Assembly: GCF_003864255.1 (NCBI RefSeq) | Contig: NZ_QWEZ01000002.1 | Coordinates: 930,001 to 994,000 of the forward strand | DNA length: 64,000 bases | Source: Aestuariirhabdus litorea | GTDB lineage: Bacteria > Pseudomonadota > Gammaproteobacteria > Pseudomonadales > Aestuariirhabdaceae | Reading direction: 5' to 3' | In this document: positions 8,893-17,352 of the stretch, in pieces | Layout: each line of letters starts with the position of its first letter | Numbering within the stretch: position 1 is the stretch's first letter | Made by a program: the position numbers and the translations under genes | Notes under the pieces: model-generated | Databases searched by the model: none | What the model was told of the DNA's origin: nothing | What the model saw: only the letters and a program-made list of their open reading frames with translations

Positions 8893-9558
8893 ATGGTTGT
8901 GCTGCATCACCTCAATAACTCGCGATCCCAGCGTATCCTCTGGCTGCTCGAAGAGCTGGAGATTCCCTATGAGGTAAAACGTTATGAGCGTGATCGGGTC
9001 ACCCGGCTGGCGCCGGAGGCGCTGCGCAAGCTGCATCCGCTGGGGAAGTCGCCGGTGATTACCGAGGGTAAGGTGACGGTGGCGGAGTCGGGTGCCATCA
9101 TCGAGTACCTGCTGGAGCAGCATGGACAGGGGCGCCTGCAACCCGAGGGTGAGGCAGAGCGCTTGCAGAGTCGCTATTGGCTGCATTACGCCGAGGGGTC
9201 CCTGATGCCCTTTATGGTGATGAAACTGGTGCTGGATAGCATGGCAACGGCGCCCATGCCCTTCTTTATCCGGCCCGTAGCGAAGATGATCGTCGGCAAG
9301 GCGGTGGCGGGGTACATCGCGCCTAACCTGAGTACCCACCTGGATTTTATTGAGCAGCACCTGGCGAAGAATTGCTGGTTTGCCGGTGACCGGATCACCC
9401 TCGCGGATATCCAGATGAGCTTTCCGCTGGAGGCGAGCCGCGCCCGCGGCGCGCTGGGCGACCGGCACCCCCATATCTCCGCCTGGGTGGAGCGGGTGCA
9501 TCAACGACCCGCCTACCAGCGGGCCCTCAGGGCCGGAGGAGCGTACGATTACGCCTAA
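8893..9558 (+). CDS. Glutathione S-transferase family protein
   Basis: A 221-residue GST. The N-terminal thioredoxin-like domain contains NSRSQRILWLLEE, the cis-proline motif SPVI and AESGAIIEYL, which binds the gamma-glutamyl part of glutathione. The helical domain (about residues 90-215) ends with FAGDRITLADI, the N-capping motif of GSTs. The serine in NSRSQ is the likely thiol-activating residue. The start ATG is preceded by CAGGAG. It probably detoxifies electrophiles; the substrate cannot be read from sequence. Confidence 0.9.
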   Translation: MVVLHHLNNSRSQRILWLLEELEIPYEVKRYERDRVTRLAPEALRKLHPLGKSPVITEGKVTVAESGAIIEYLLEQHGQGRLQPEGEAERLQSRYWLHYAEGSLMPFMVMKLVLDSMATAPMPFFIRPVAKMIVGKAVAGYIAPNLSTHLDFIEQHLAKNCWFAGDRITLADIQMSFPLEASRARGALGDRHPHISAWVERVHQRPAYQRALRAGGAYDYA

Positions 9559-9618
9559 GGCAAGGGGGGCAGGAATCGGGTAAACTGCGGTTTGCCCCAA
9601 CCATTGATGGACTCTGTC

Positions 9619-10401
9619 ATGCTAACCAAGTTGATGCGCTTGCTGACCTTTACCCTCTGTGCGCACCTAAGCCTGTCGGCCGCCGCCGCCACCATACTGG
9701 TGGATGAGGGACACGGGCAGCGCTTCTCGGTGACGCGTGAGGGCGAGCTGCAGCTCAGCGGCCTCGCCGCACTGATCGAGGGTGCCGGCCACCGGCTGCA
9801 GACCCACCATCGACAGTTGAACGAGGCCGATCTGGCGACGGCCGATGGCCTGATCATCTCCGGCGCCTTTTCCGCTTACTCCGACCAGGAGATCCGCGCG
9901 ATTCGCCAGTTTGCCCATGGCGGAGGGCGGGTAGCGATCCTGATCCACGTCGGCCCCCTCAACGGCCCCCTGCTGGCGGGGCTGGGGGTGCTGGTTTCCA
10001 ACAGTGTGTTGTTCGATATGGATAACAGCGTAGGGCAGAACGGGCTCGATTTTTCGGTGCGCAGCCTCAGCGATCACCCCCTGTTTGAGGGGATCGACAG
10101 TTTCAACCTTTACGGCGCCTGGGCGCTGAACGCCTCGGCGGTGACCGCCACCAACATCGCCTTTACCGGTGAACAGGCCTGGATCGACCTCGAGGGGCGC
10201 CGTGCGCCGGAGCATAACCCGGTGGGCGTTTGGCCGGTGGCGGTATCGGTCAGTATGGGGTTGGGTGAGATCGTGGTGTTTGGCGACGACGCCATCTTCC
10301 AGAACCGGTTCCTGAAGGAGAACAACCGCCGCCTGGCCGATAACCTGGTCAACTGGCTGGTGGGGGGGCGCCTGCCACGTGGGCAGACCGCCTCCCTCTA
10401 G
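9619..10401 (+). CDS. Secreted DUF4350-like (glutamine-amidotransferase-fold) protein
   Basis: About 260 residues with an N-terminal signal peptide (MLTKLMRLL, cleavage likely near AAAATIL). The mature part resembles DUF4350 domains, a Rossmann-like fold related to class I glutamine amidotransferases: ILVDEGHGQRF, DGLIISGAFSAYSDQE, then HGGGRVAILIH. No catalytic Cys is visible. Starts at 9607 or 9592 are possible but would put extra residues before the signal peptide. It is convergent with the carboxyltransferase gene, four bases apart. Function unknown. Confidence 0.65.
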   Translation: MLTKLMRLLTFTLCAHLSLSAAAATILVDEGHGQRFSVTREGELQLSGLAALIEGAGHRLQTHHRQLNEADLATADGLIISGAFSAYSDQEIRAIRQFAHGGGRVAILIHVGPLNGPLLAGLGVLVSNSVLFDMDNSVGQNGLDFSVRSLSDHPLFEGIDSFNLYGAWALNASAVTATNIAFTGEQAWIDLEGRRAPEHNPVGVWPVAVSVSMGLGEIVVFGDDAIFQNRFLKENNRRLADNLVNWLVGGRLPRGQTASL

Positions 10402-10405
10402 CGTC

Positions 10406-12226
10406 TCACCCCCGTCCGCTGGCGCCACTGGCCAGCGCCCGGATCACCACCTGCCGGGTGTGGGCCGGGTCGATCACCGCATCGATCTCCAGGAACGCGG
10501 CCGCCTCGGTGGCCTTGCCGTTTTCGTAGAGTTTATCCAGCAGGCTGTTAAAGAGGGCTTCGCGCTGTGCAGGGTCCGTCTCGGCCGCCAGCTCCTTGCG
10601 AAAGCCTAGCTGTACCGCCCCCTCCAGCCCCATGCCGCCAAATTCCCCCTGAGGCCAGGCGGCGGTGTAGATCGGCCGGTGAAAGCTGCCCCCCGCCATT
10701 GCCATGGCCCCCAGCCCGTACCCCTTGCGCAGGACAATGCAGGCCAGTGGTGGCCGGAAGCGGGCGCCGGCACTGAACAGACTGGCCAGGCGGCGCACCG
10801 CCCCCTGGGCCTCGCTGTCGGGGCCCACCATGAAACCGGGAGTGTCGCAGAGGGAGAGCAGTGGAATGGAGAAGCGATCACAGAGTTCGATAAAGCGGGC
10901 CGCCTTTTCCCCGGCCTCGCTGTCAATGGCGCCGCCCAGCACGCCGCAGTCGTTGGCGATCAGGCCGACCGGTTTGCCCTCGAGGCGAATGAAAGCGGTG
11001 ATGAGGGCGCGCCCAAACGAGGCCCGCAGCTCCAGCACGCTGTCTCGATCGGCCAGGGTGTGAATGAGGTCGCGCACCTTATAGGCAAAACGTCGGTTCT
11101 CCGGCATCAGGCTGCCGATCGACTCCTGGGGAGGGGCGCTCCACTCAGGCCGTGTTCCCTGGAAGTAGCCCAACAGTTGCTGGGCGGTGCGGGTCGCCTC
11201 TGCTTCGTCGTCGACCAGGATATCGATGACGCCATTGGTACACTGCACCTCGGCAGGGCCCACTTCGGAGGCCTCGAAGCGCCCCAGCCCGCCCCCCTCG
11301 ATCATCGCCGGGCCCGCCATGCCAATGGAGCTGCTGCGGGTGGCAATGGTGAGGTCGGCGCAGCCGAACAGGGCGGCGCTGCCGGCAAAGCAGTAGCCGT
11401 TGTTGATGGCGATGCGGGGCACCAGCCCCTCGAGCCCCGCCCACAGGGCAAAGGTTTGCAGGTGCAGGCCGGCAATCATGGTGTGGATGTCGGTATCGCC
11501 GGGACGCCCGCCACCCCCTTCGGTAAACATCACCACCGGCAGGCGGTTCTGGCGAGCCAGGGTGAGGATGCGGTCGAGCTTGTGGTGGTGGAAGTAGCCC
11601 TGGGTGCCGGCCAGTACCGAATAATCGTTGACCACCACCGCCACCTGGCTGCTGGCTGCACCAAAATGGTCCGCGTTGATGGTGGCGAGACCGGTAATCA
11701 CCCCGTCGGCGGCGGTATCGGTGCGCAGCTTGTCGAGGCTGTGGCGCTGGCGCTGGGCGGCAATCGCCAACTGCCCGTGCTCGATAAAGGAGCCGGCATC
11801 GCAGAGCTCGGCCAGGTTCTCCCGCGCACTGCGGTAACCCTGCCGGTGGCGTTTCTCCACCGCCTCGGTGCGGGCCCCGTCGAGGGTATTGCTCAGGCGC
11901 TGCTGCAGCTCCTCGAGGGCGCGGCAGGGGGCAATGGGCGCCTGCACCGCGCCAGTCTCCGGCGGGTGTCCCATCGATTCCCCCTCCCGTACCTGCTGGA
12001 TGTGCGCCAGAAGGGTGCTTTTCTGGATGGTGTCGCCCACACCGACGTGTAGTTCTGTAAGGGTTCCACTGCAGGGGGCATCGACCCGGAACTGGGTTTT
12101 CATCGACTCGAGGGTGATCAGCTGCTGTCCGGCGTTGACCCGCTCGCCCGGGGCAACGTGAAGCTCGACGATGGCGGCGGCCACCGGCGCGCTGACAGGG
12201 ATGGATGTGCAGGATGAATCTGGCAT
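10406..12226 (-). CDS. Biotinyl domain fused to acyl-CoA carboxyltransferase
   Basis: A 606-residue fusion. Residues 1-75 form a biotinyl/lipoyl domain with ESMKTQF (Lys43 the likely biotin site; most biotin enzymes have MKM). Residues ~90-606 form a complete carboxyltransferase of the propionyl/methylcrotonyl-CoA carboxylase beta type: FTEGGGGRPGD, AINNGYCFAGSAALFG, CDTPGFMVG, KGYGLGAMAMAGG. Such enzymes move CO2 from carboxybiotin to an acyl-CoA. No biotin carboxylase gene lies anywhere in the window, so the carboxylating partner must be elsewhere. The start has GAGG upstream. Substrate unknown. Confidence 0.85.
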   Translation of the reverse strand: MPDSSCTSIPVSAPVAAAIVELHVAPGERVNAGQQLITLESMKTQFRVDAPCSGTLTELHVGVGDTIQKSTLLAHIQQVREGESMGHPPETGAVQAPIAPCRALEELQQRLSNTLDGARTEAVEKRHRQGYRSARENLAELCDAGSFIEHGQLAIAAQRQRHSLDKLRTDTAADGVITGLATINADHFGAASSQVAVVVNDYSVLAGTQGYFHHHKLDRILTLARQNRLPVVMFTEGGGGRPGDTDIHTMIAGLHLQTFALWAGLEGLVPRIAINNGYCFAGSAALFGCADLTIATRSSSIGMAGPAMIEGGGLGRFEASEVGPAEVQCTNGVIDILVDDEAEATRTAQQLLGYFQGTRPEWSAPPQESIGSLMPENRRFAYKVRDLIHTLADRDSVLELRASFGRALITAFIRLEGKPVGLIANDCGVLGGAIDSEAGEKAARFIELCDRFSIPLLSLCDTPGFMVGPDSEAQGAVRRLASLFSAGARFRPPLACIVLRKGYGLGAMAMAGGSFHRPIYTAAWPQGEFGGMGLEGAVQLGFRKELAAETDPAQREALFNSLLDKLYENGKATEAAAFLEIDAVIDPAHTRQVVIRALASGASGRG

Positions 12227-12355
12227 GGGGCCTCGCAGGGATCTTCTGTGGTTGTCCTGTCGCCCACCGCAGCCGGTGAGCAGTCAGGCTCAACAGTAAC
12301 AGGAATCCCGGTGGTGACCGAGAGGTGGGGCCCTGATATAAAGCGGATGAATAGC

Positions 12356-12375
12356 GGGGGTGCCGGATCACCCCC
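12356..12375 (-). terminator. Possible terminator hairpin after the tartrate dehydrogenase gene
   Basis: A perfect 7-bp inverted repeat (GGGGGTG / CACCCCC, 6-base loop) lies 19 bases beyond the stop of the minus-strand dehydrogenase gene. No T-run follows on that strand, so termination is only suggested. Confidence 0.4.
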
Positions 12376-12394
12376 GGTGGTGTGTGCGGCGGGG

Positions 12395-13480
12395 TTAGTG
12401 GCTTGCGATGGTGTTGGCGATCGCGTTCCCAACCGCTTCGGTGGTGGCGCTGCCGCCCAGGTCCGGGGTGTGAGGGCCCGCCAGCAGGCTGGCTTCGATG
12501 GCGCTGAGGATGGCGTCGTGGGCTTGTCGGTAGCGGGGTTCGCCGTTGCCGAGGAAGTCGAGCATCATCGCCCCGGACCAGATGGTGGCAATGGGGTTGG
12601 CGATCCCCTGGCCGAAGATATCGGGGGCAGAGCCGTGCACCGGTTCAAACAGCGAGGGGGTGGTGCGTTCGGGGTTGAGGTTGGCGGAGGGGGCAATGCC
12701 GATGGTGCCGGCGCAGGCGGGGCCGAGGTCGGAGAGGATGTCCCCGAACAGGTTGGAGGCCACCACTACGTCAAAGCGCTCGGGGCTAAGCACAAAGCGG
12801 GCCGCCAGGATGTCGATGTGGTATTGGTCGACCCGTACCTCGGGAAAGGCCCGGGCGTTTTCGGCCATGCGCTGGTCCCAGTAAGGCATGCTGATCGCCA
12901 TGCCGTTGGATTTGGTGGCGGAGGTGAGGTGTTGTTTGGGGCGCTGGCGCGCCAGCTCCAGGGCGAAGCGCTGCACGCGATCGACCCCAAGCCGGGAGAA
13001 GCTGGACTGCTGGATCGCCACCTCCCGTTCGGTACCGGGATAGAGGATGCCGCCCACATCGGAGTACTCCCCTTCGGTGTTTTCCCGCACCACCAGGAAG
13101 TCGATATCCTCCGGTTTCTTGCCCGCCAGTGGGCAGGGCACGCCGGGCATCAGTTTGACCGGGCGCAGGTTGATGTACTGGTCGAACTCGCGGCGAAAGC
13201 GCAGCAGCGAGCCCCACAGCGAGATGTGGTCCGGCACCACCTCGGGCCAGCCGACGGCGCCGAAGAAGATCGCCTCGAACTGACTGAGGGTGGTGAACCA
13301 GTCCGGCGGCAGCATCTCGCCGTGGCGTTGGTAGAAGTCGGCGCAGGCCCAGTCGAAGTGGGTCCACTCGATCTCGATATCAAAGGCGGCGGCGGCGGCC
13401 TCCACCGCGCGAATGCCTTCGGGCATCACCTCTTGTCCAATACCGTCGCCGGCGATTACGGCAATCTTGTGGGCGGGCAT
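12395..13480 (-). CDS. Tartrate dehydrogenase / D-malate dehydrogenase family
   Basis: A 361-residue NAD-dependent beta-decarboxylating dehydrogenase (TtuC/DmlA type). IAVIAGDGIGQEV opens the Rossmann-like domain; RENTEGEYSDVGG, SATKSNGM and NLFGDILSDLGPACAGTIG are the family catalytic and metal-binding segments. Members oxidise or decarboxylate D-malate, meso- or L-tartrate. A ribosome site decides the start: AAGGAG touches the ATG at 13486 but sits six bases before the ATG at 13480. The reading frame stays open far upstream, but that part is antisense to the acetyltransferase gene and not coding. Confidence 0.9.
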   Translation of the reverse strand: MPAHKIAVIAGDGIGQEVMPEGIRAVEAAAAAFDIEIEWTHFDWACADFYQRHGEMLPPDWFTTLSQFEAIFFGAVGWPEVVPDHISLWGSLLRFRREFDQYINLRPVKLMPGVPCPLAGKKPEDIDFLVVRENTEGEYSDVGGILYPGTEREVAIQQSSFSRLGVDRVQRFALELARQRPKQHLTSATKSNGMAISMPYWDQRMAENARAFPEVRVDQYHIDILAARFVLSPERFDVVVASNLFGDILSDLGPACAGTIGIAPSANLNPERTTPSLFEPVHGSAPDIFGQGIANPIATIWSGAMMLDFLGNGEPRYRQAHDAILSAIEASLLAGPHTPDLGGSATTEAVGNAIANTIASH

Positions 13481-13540
13481 AGCCATCTCCTTGCTGGGGG
13501 GAGCCCTATCATAGCGAATAGCGTGTAAGGGGGGGAGGGG

Positions 13541-13569
13541 TTGGTGGGGTGCAAAGGCGCAGGTACAAT
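13541..13569 (+). promoter_or_regulatory. Sigma-70-type promoter of the hexapeptide acetyltransferase gene
   Basis: TTGGTG at 13541-13546 and TACAAT at 13564-13569 are 17 bases apart, in the divergent region with the dehydrogenase gene and 34 bases before the acetyltransferase start. Confidence 0.55.
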
Positions 13570-13603
13570 GCGTGCCACTTATCAGCCGTCGCGGGAGCCG
13601 GGG

Positions 13604-14149
13604 ATGTCGACCCTCAGGGATTATTTTCACGCCGAGATCATTGGTGGCAAGGAGAAGCGCTTCTCGTGGTGGAAGGTGCTGCGTCGCGCCCGGCGCAGCA
13701 AGCGCTGCAACTACCTGTTCTGGTTTCGCATCGCCAACCAGCTGCACGGCAGTAAAAACCGTACCCTCAAATCCCTCGGCAACAGCATCGGTGACTGGCT
13801 GGTGCGGCGCTACAGCATTGAGATTATGCTCGGTGCCGAGATCGGTGAGGGGCTGATGATCGGGCACAATGTGGGTATCGTGATCACTAAACAGGTGCGG
13901 ATCGGTAAGAACTTCATGATCCTGCAGAACACCACCATTGGCACCGACAACAAGAGCAGCGACCCCATCGTCATTGGTGACAATGTGAGCGTGGGTGCCA
14001 ATAGCTGTATTATTGGCTCCGGTATGCGTATCGGTGATAACGTGACCATCGGGGCGATGAGCTTTGTGCATCGGGATATTCCCGACAACCATACCTTTAT
14101 CACCGAGAAAACGTCGCGCTGCTGGGTGACCCCCAACGCTGAAGGTTAA
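13604..14149 (+). CDS. Hexapeptide-repeat (serine acetyltransferase-like) acetyltransferase
   Basis: A 181-residue left-handed beta-helix acetyltransferase. The N-terminal ~80 residues are basic and helical. From residue ~85 the hexapeptide repeats start: [15 protein letters not shown], then [16 protein letters not shown] and [15 protein letters not shown]. The His in IGHNVG aligns with the catalytic His of CysE-type serine acetyltransferases. The N-terminal oligomerisation domain of true CysE is missing, so the acceptor may be another hydroxyl, for example in surface polysaccharide. The ATG follows GGGAGCCGGGG. Confidence 0.8.
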   Translation: MSTLRDYFHAEIIGGKEKRFSWWKVLRRARRSKRCNYLFWFRIANQLHGSKNRTLKSLGNSIGDWLVRRYSIEIMLGAEIGEGLMIGHNVGIVITKQVRIGKNFMILQNTTIGTDNKSSDPIVIGDNVSVGANSCIIGSGMRIGDNVTIGAMSFVHRDIPDNHTFITEKTSRCWVTPNAEG

Positions 14150-14232
14150 CACCGGCACTCGCTGCCGACGGTCACCCTCTCCCTCTGGGGCAGGGCGCTT
14201 TCTCTACTATTTCAACACAAGGTCAAACTAAG

Positions 14233-14721
14233 GTGAAACGCGTGGTCAATATTCTGCTTGGGATCGCCATCGTGGCGGCGGCGTTCTTTTTAATCCAGTC
14301 GGTAACCTCCAAAAACCAGAAGGCGGCTGCCGAGAATGTGCGCGCCGGCGAAGCCTTCCTGGTGGACAATGCCAAACAGGAAGGGGTGCAGACCACCGCC
14401 TCAGGCCTCCAGTTCAAGGTGTTGCAGGCGGGTACCGGCAGCGAGCATCCCGGAGCGACAGACCGGGTGCGGGTGCATTATCACGGTACCCTGATTGACG
14501 GCTCGGTGTTTGACAGCTCCGTGGAGCGTGGCGAGCCCATCAGCTTTGGTCTCAACCAGGTGATTCCCGGCTGGACCGAGGGGGTTCAGTTGATGGTGGT
14601 GGGGGAGAAGACCCGCTTCTTTATCCCCAGCGCCCTGGGCTACGGCAATCGCTCCGCGGGCTCGATCCCGCCGGGTTCGGTGCTGGTCTTCGATGTCGAG
14701 CTGCTGGGCATCAACGAGTAA
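14233..14721 (+). CDS. FKBP-type peptidyl-prolyl isomerase, membrane-anchored
   Basis: A 162-residue PPIase. Residues 7-25 form a hydrophobic N-terminal anchor or uncleaved signal, so the enzyme likely acts in the periplasm. The FKBP domain covers residues ~55-162: [41 protein letters not shown] and [14 protein letters not shown] are all canonical. The start is GTG. It is followed after 12 bases by a small zinc-finger gene. Confidence 0.92.
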   Translation: MKRVVNILLGIAIVAAAFFLIQSVTSKNQKAAAENVRAGEAFLVDNAKQEGVQTTASGLQFKVLQAGTGSEHPGATDRVRVHYHGTLIDGSVFDSSVERGEPISFGLNQVIPGWTEGVQLMVVGEKTRFFIPSALGYGNRSAGSIPPGSVLVFDVELLGINE

Positions 14722-14733
14722 ACGGACGGATCC

Positions 14734-14925
14734 GTGAATCCCCTCGACTGTTACGGCTGCACTTGTCCCTGGTGTGGTGAAGCGATCTCCCTGTGGGTTG
14801 AGGTCACCCAGCTGGAGCAGCAGTGGAGCGAGGATTGCCCGGTCTGTTGCCAGCCGATGGAGCTGCGGGCGACCCTTACCCCCGAGGGGCAGCTAGAGCT
14901 GGTGGCGGAGCGCGATAACCCCTAG
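14734..14925 (+). CDS. CPXCG motif cysteine-rich protein
   Basis: A 63-residue protein of the small CPXCG family. CPWCG (residues 11-15) and CPVC (35-38), plus Cys6, Cys9 and Cys39, form a likely zinc-ribbon. The start is GTG, 12 bases after the FKBP gene, suggesting co-transcription. No function is established for the family. Confidence 0.85.
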   Translation: MNPLDCYGCTCPWCGEAISLWVEVTQLEQQWSEDCPVCCQPMELRATLTPEGQLELVAERDNP

Positions 14926-14975
14926 GTGTTTCCGCAAGGGGCGCTATCAAGCCCCCCGTTGCCAATTTCGCCAAA

Positions 14976-14996
14976 CTGATAAAAAATAGTTATCAG
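14976..14996. promoter_or_regulatory. Perfect dyad, candidate LysR operator of the 5-oxoproline operon
   Basis: CTGATAA and TTATCAG are perfect 7-bp arms around a 7-base AT-rich centre, about 100 bases before the DUF1445 gene. The inner part fits T-N11-A, the LysR box. The operon ends in its own LysR gene. A related half-site, CTATCAGTG, occurs at 15897-15905 before pxpA. Binding is inferred. Confidence 0.5.
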
Positions 14997-15097
14997 TGGT
15001 GTCAACAACTATCCATTGGACAGCCCCGTCTGAGCGGGAGACACTGCGCTTTTCGTGTGGCTATTCGGCACTGCTGCCGACCTTCAGGAGTTCTCTT

Positions 15098-15886
15098 ATG
15101 TCCCAATCCATCAGTGCGCAGGAGCTGCGTCACCGTATCCGCCGTGGTGAACACACCGGCAACACCTCGGGGTTTGCGCCCGGCTTTGTGCAGGGCAACC
15201 TCTGCATCCTGCCCCGCGACTGGGCCAATGAGTTCCTGCAGTTCTGCCAGCTCAACCCCAAGCCCTGCCCGCTGGTGGGGATGGCGGCCAACCCCGGAGA
15301 GTATCGCCTGCCGAGCCTGGGGGCGGATCTGGATATCCGCACCGATATCCCCAGTTACCGCATCTTCCGCGACGGCAAGCTGGTGGAGGAGGTCACCGAT
15401 ATCAGGAGCCAGTGGCGCGATGACCTGGTCACCTTCGTTCTGGGGTGCTCCTTCTCCTTCGAGGAGGCGCTGCTGGCCGATGGCCTGGAGGTGCGTAACG
15501 TCACCGAAGGGGTGAATGTGCCCATGTACCGTACCAACATTGCTTGCCAGGGCGCGGGCCGCTTCAGTGGCTCCATGGTGGTCAGCATGCGGCCGATGAA
15601 GGCGGCCGATGCCATTCGTGCGGTACAGATCTGCACCCGCTTCCCCTCCGTCCACGGTGCCCCGGTGCACCTGGGCGACCCACAGCTGATAGGGGTGGCG
15701 GATATCAACCGCCCCGACTTTGGCGATGCCGTCACCATCCAGCCTGGTGAGCTGCCGGTGTTCTGGGCCTGCGGGGTGACCCCTCAGGTGGCGCTGGAGC
15801 AGGCGCGACCTCCCTTCTGCATTACCCACAGCCCCGGCTGCATGCTGGTGACCGACCTGCCCAACAGCCGCCTGGCGGTGATGTAA
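15098..15886 (+). CDS. DUF1445 putative hydro-lyase (D-glutamate cyclase N-terminal-half homologue)
   Basis: A 262-residue protein of the DUF1445 family (Bacillus YcsI). Conserved stretches include [48 protein letters not shown] and [13 protein letters not shown]. In vertebrates the same domain is fused to a DUF4392 domain in mitochondrial D-glutamate cyclase; here the DUF4392 partner is encoded four genes downstream. CAGGAG seven bases before ATG 15098 fixes the start; a GTG at 14996 would place the operator dyad inside the gene. It is the first gene of a six-gene operon. Confidence 0.88.
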   Translation: MSQSISAQELRHRIRRGEHTGNTSGFAPGFVQGNLCILPRDWANEFLQFCQLNPKPCPLVGMAANPGEYRLPSLGADLDIRTDIPSYRIFRDGKLVEEVTDIRSQWRDDLVTFVLGCSFSFEEALLADGLEVRNVTEGVNVPMYRTNIACQGAGRFSGSMVVSMRPMKAADAIRAVQICTRFPSVHGAPVHLGDPQLIGVADINRPDFGDAVTIQPGELPVFWACGVTPQVALEQARPPFCITHSPGCMLVTDLPNSRLAVM

Positions 15887-15904
15887 AAACAGTAATCTAT
15901 CAGT

Positions 15905-15922
15905 GTAACGCCCAGGCGTTAC
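15905..15922 (+). other. Intercistronic hairpin before pxpA
   Basis: GTAACGCC and GGCGTTAC form a perfect 8-base inverted repeat with a two-base centre, just ahead of the pxpA ribosome site. No T-run follows. It may act in mRNA processing or stability rather than termination. Confidence 0.45.
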
Positions 15923-15934
15923 CGGGAGTCGACG

Positions 15935-16663
15935 ATGTTACGTTTGAATTGCGATCTGGGTGAGAGCTTTGGTGCCTGGACCATGGGCATGGATGCGATG
16001 GTGATGCCCCATATCGATCAGGCCAATATCGCCTGCGGTTTCCACGCCGGGGATCCGGTGGTGATGCAACAGACCCTGGCCCTGGCCAAGCAGCACGGTG
16101 TGATGGTGGGGGCTCACCCCGGCTACCACGACCTGGTGGGGTTTGGCCGCCGCTCGATGAACTGTCAGCCCCACGAAATCGAGGCGCTGCTGATGTATCA
16201 GGTGTCGGCCCTCGACGGCATGGCGCGGGTGCAGGGGATGGAGCTGGAGTACGTCAAGCCCCACGGCGCCCTCTACAACGACATGATGGCCAACGAAGGG
16301 GTGCGGGCGGCCATCATGGGTGCCATCGCCAGCTACCATCGCCCCCTGGTGCTGATGTTGCAGGCGACGCCGCAGGCGGAGCTGCACCGGGAGGAGGCCG
16401 AGCGCAAGGGGATCAAGCTCTGGTTTGAGGCCTTTGCTGATCGCTGTTACGACGACGATGGACGCCTGCTGGCCCGGACTCGCACCGGCGCGGTGCACAG
16501 CCGCGAGCGGATGCTGGAGCAGGTACAGCAGCTGGCCGAGGAGCAGACGGTTACCACGGTCAGTGGCCACCGCCTGTCGCTTAGCGTCGACACTCTCTGT
16601 GTGCACGGGGATAACGCCGAGGGGGTGGCGGCCATCGAAGCGATTCGGGAGGCGATCTCCTGA
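15935..16663 (+). CDS. pxpA: 5-oxoprolinase subunit A
   Basis: A 242-residue LamB/YcsF family protein. With PxpB and PxpC it hydrolyses 5-oxo-L-proline to L-glutamate using ATP. LNCDLGESFGAW at the N-terminus and QANIACGFHAGDP, HPGYHDLVGFGRR, YVKPHGALYN and LCVHGDN are family signatures. Length is normal. ATG follows GGGAG. The stop shares one base with the start of pxpB (TGATG), a tight coupling. Confidence 0.96.
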   Translation: MLRLNCDLGESFGAWTMGMDAMVMPHIDQANIACGFHAGDPVVMQQTLALAKQHGVMVGAHPGYHDLVGFGRRSMNCQPHEIEALLMYQVSALDGMARVQGMELEYVKPHGALYNDMMANEGVRAAIMGAIASYHRPLVLMLQATPQAELHREEAERKGIKLWFEAFADRCYDDDGRLLARTRTGAVHSRERMLEQVQQLAEEQTVTTVSGHRLSLSVDTLCVHGDNAEGVAAIEAIREAIS

Positions 16664-17352
16664 TGCGTGTCGAGATTGCGGGCGAGAGCGCCCTGATCCT
16701 CTACTTTGGCGAGCAGGCCACGCCGGCGGTGTCGGCGCGGGTGCAGCAGGTGGCGCAGGCACTGCGGGAGCGGCTGGGGGAGACCCTGGTGGACCTGGTG
16801 CCCTCCTACGCCTCTCTGCTGGTGATCTACGATCCGCTGAAAACCGACCACTTCGCGGTGCGGGCGGCGATCCATGGTCTGCCCGCCGCGGGGGAGACGG
16901 TCGCCAGTGGCGAGGGTCGGCTGGTGACCCTGCCGGTCTACTACGCCGAGGAGGCGGGCCCGGACCTGGCTGCGCTGGCGCAGCGGGCGGAGCTCAGCAT
17001 CGACGAGGTGGTGCGGCTGCACCAGCAGACCGAGTACCGGGTCTATGCCATCGGTTTCGCCCCCGGCTTTGCCTATCTGGGGGAGGTTGATCCCCGCATC
17101 GCCGCGCCTCGCCTGGCCACCCCCCGCCAGCGGGTACCCCGCGGTGCTGTGGCCATTGCGGACCGGCAGACGGCGGTCTACCCGGCGGTCTCGCCAGGTG
17201 GCTGGAACCTGATTGGTCTCTGTCCCCAGCGGATGTTTGATCCCGATGCGCAGCCCAGCATGCCGGTGGCGGTGGGGGACCGGGTTCGATTTGAAGCCAT
17301 TGACCGCGAGCGCTTCCTAGCGCTCGGTGGCGAGTTGGGGGAGGTCGTATGA
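16663..17352 (+). CDS. pxpB: 5-oxoprolinase subunit B (KipI family)
   Basis: A 229-residue KipI-type protein, second subunit of the ATP-dependent 5-oxoprolinase. The cyclophilin-like domain holds YAIGFAPGFAYLG, ATPRQRVPRGAVAIA and AVSPGGWNLIG, all canonical. In Bacillus the same protein inhibits the sporulation kinase KinA, a side role not expected here. It overlaps pxpA by one base and pxpC by four, so subunits are made together. Confidence 0.95.
   Translation: MRVEIAGESALILYFGEQATPAVSARVQQVAQALRERLGETLVDLVPSYASLLVIYDPLKTDHFAVRAAIHGLPAAGETVASGEGRLVTLPVYYAEEAGPDLAALAQRAELSIDEVVRLHQQTEYRVYAIGFAPGFAYLGEVDPRIAAPRLATPRQRVPRGAVAIADRQTAVYPAVSPGGWNLIGLCPQRMFDPDAQPSMPVAVGDRVRFEAIDRERFLALGGELGEVV

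Noticed and set aside
10679-12052. Long open frame (457 codons) on the plus strand opposite the carboxyltransferase gene
   Set aside because: It is antisense to a gene with clear family motifs; GC-rich codons often leave the opposite frame open. It has no domain and no ribosome site.
13481-14158. N-terminal extension of the tartrate dehydrogenase frame
   Set aside because: It lies antisense to the hexapeptide acetyltransferase and shows no family match; AAGGAG sits before the ATG at 13480.
14996-15097. Upstream GTG start for the DUF1445 gene
   Set aside because: It would place the start in the operator dyad and lacks a ribosome site; ATG 15098 has CAGGAG at good distance.
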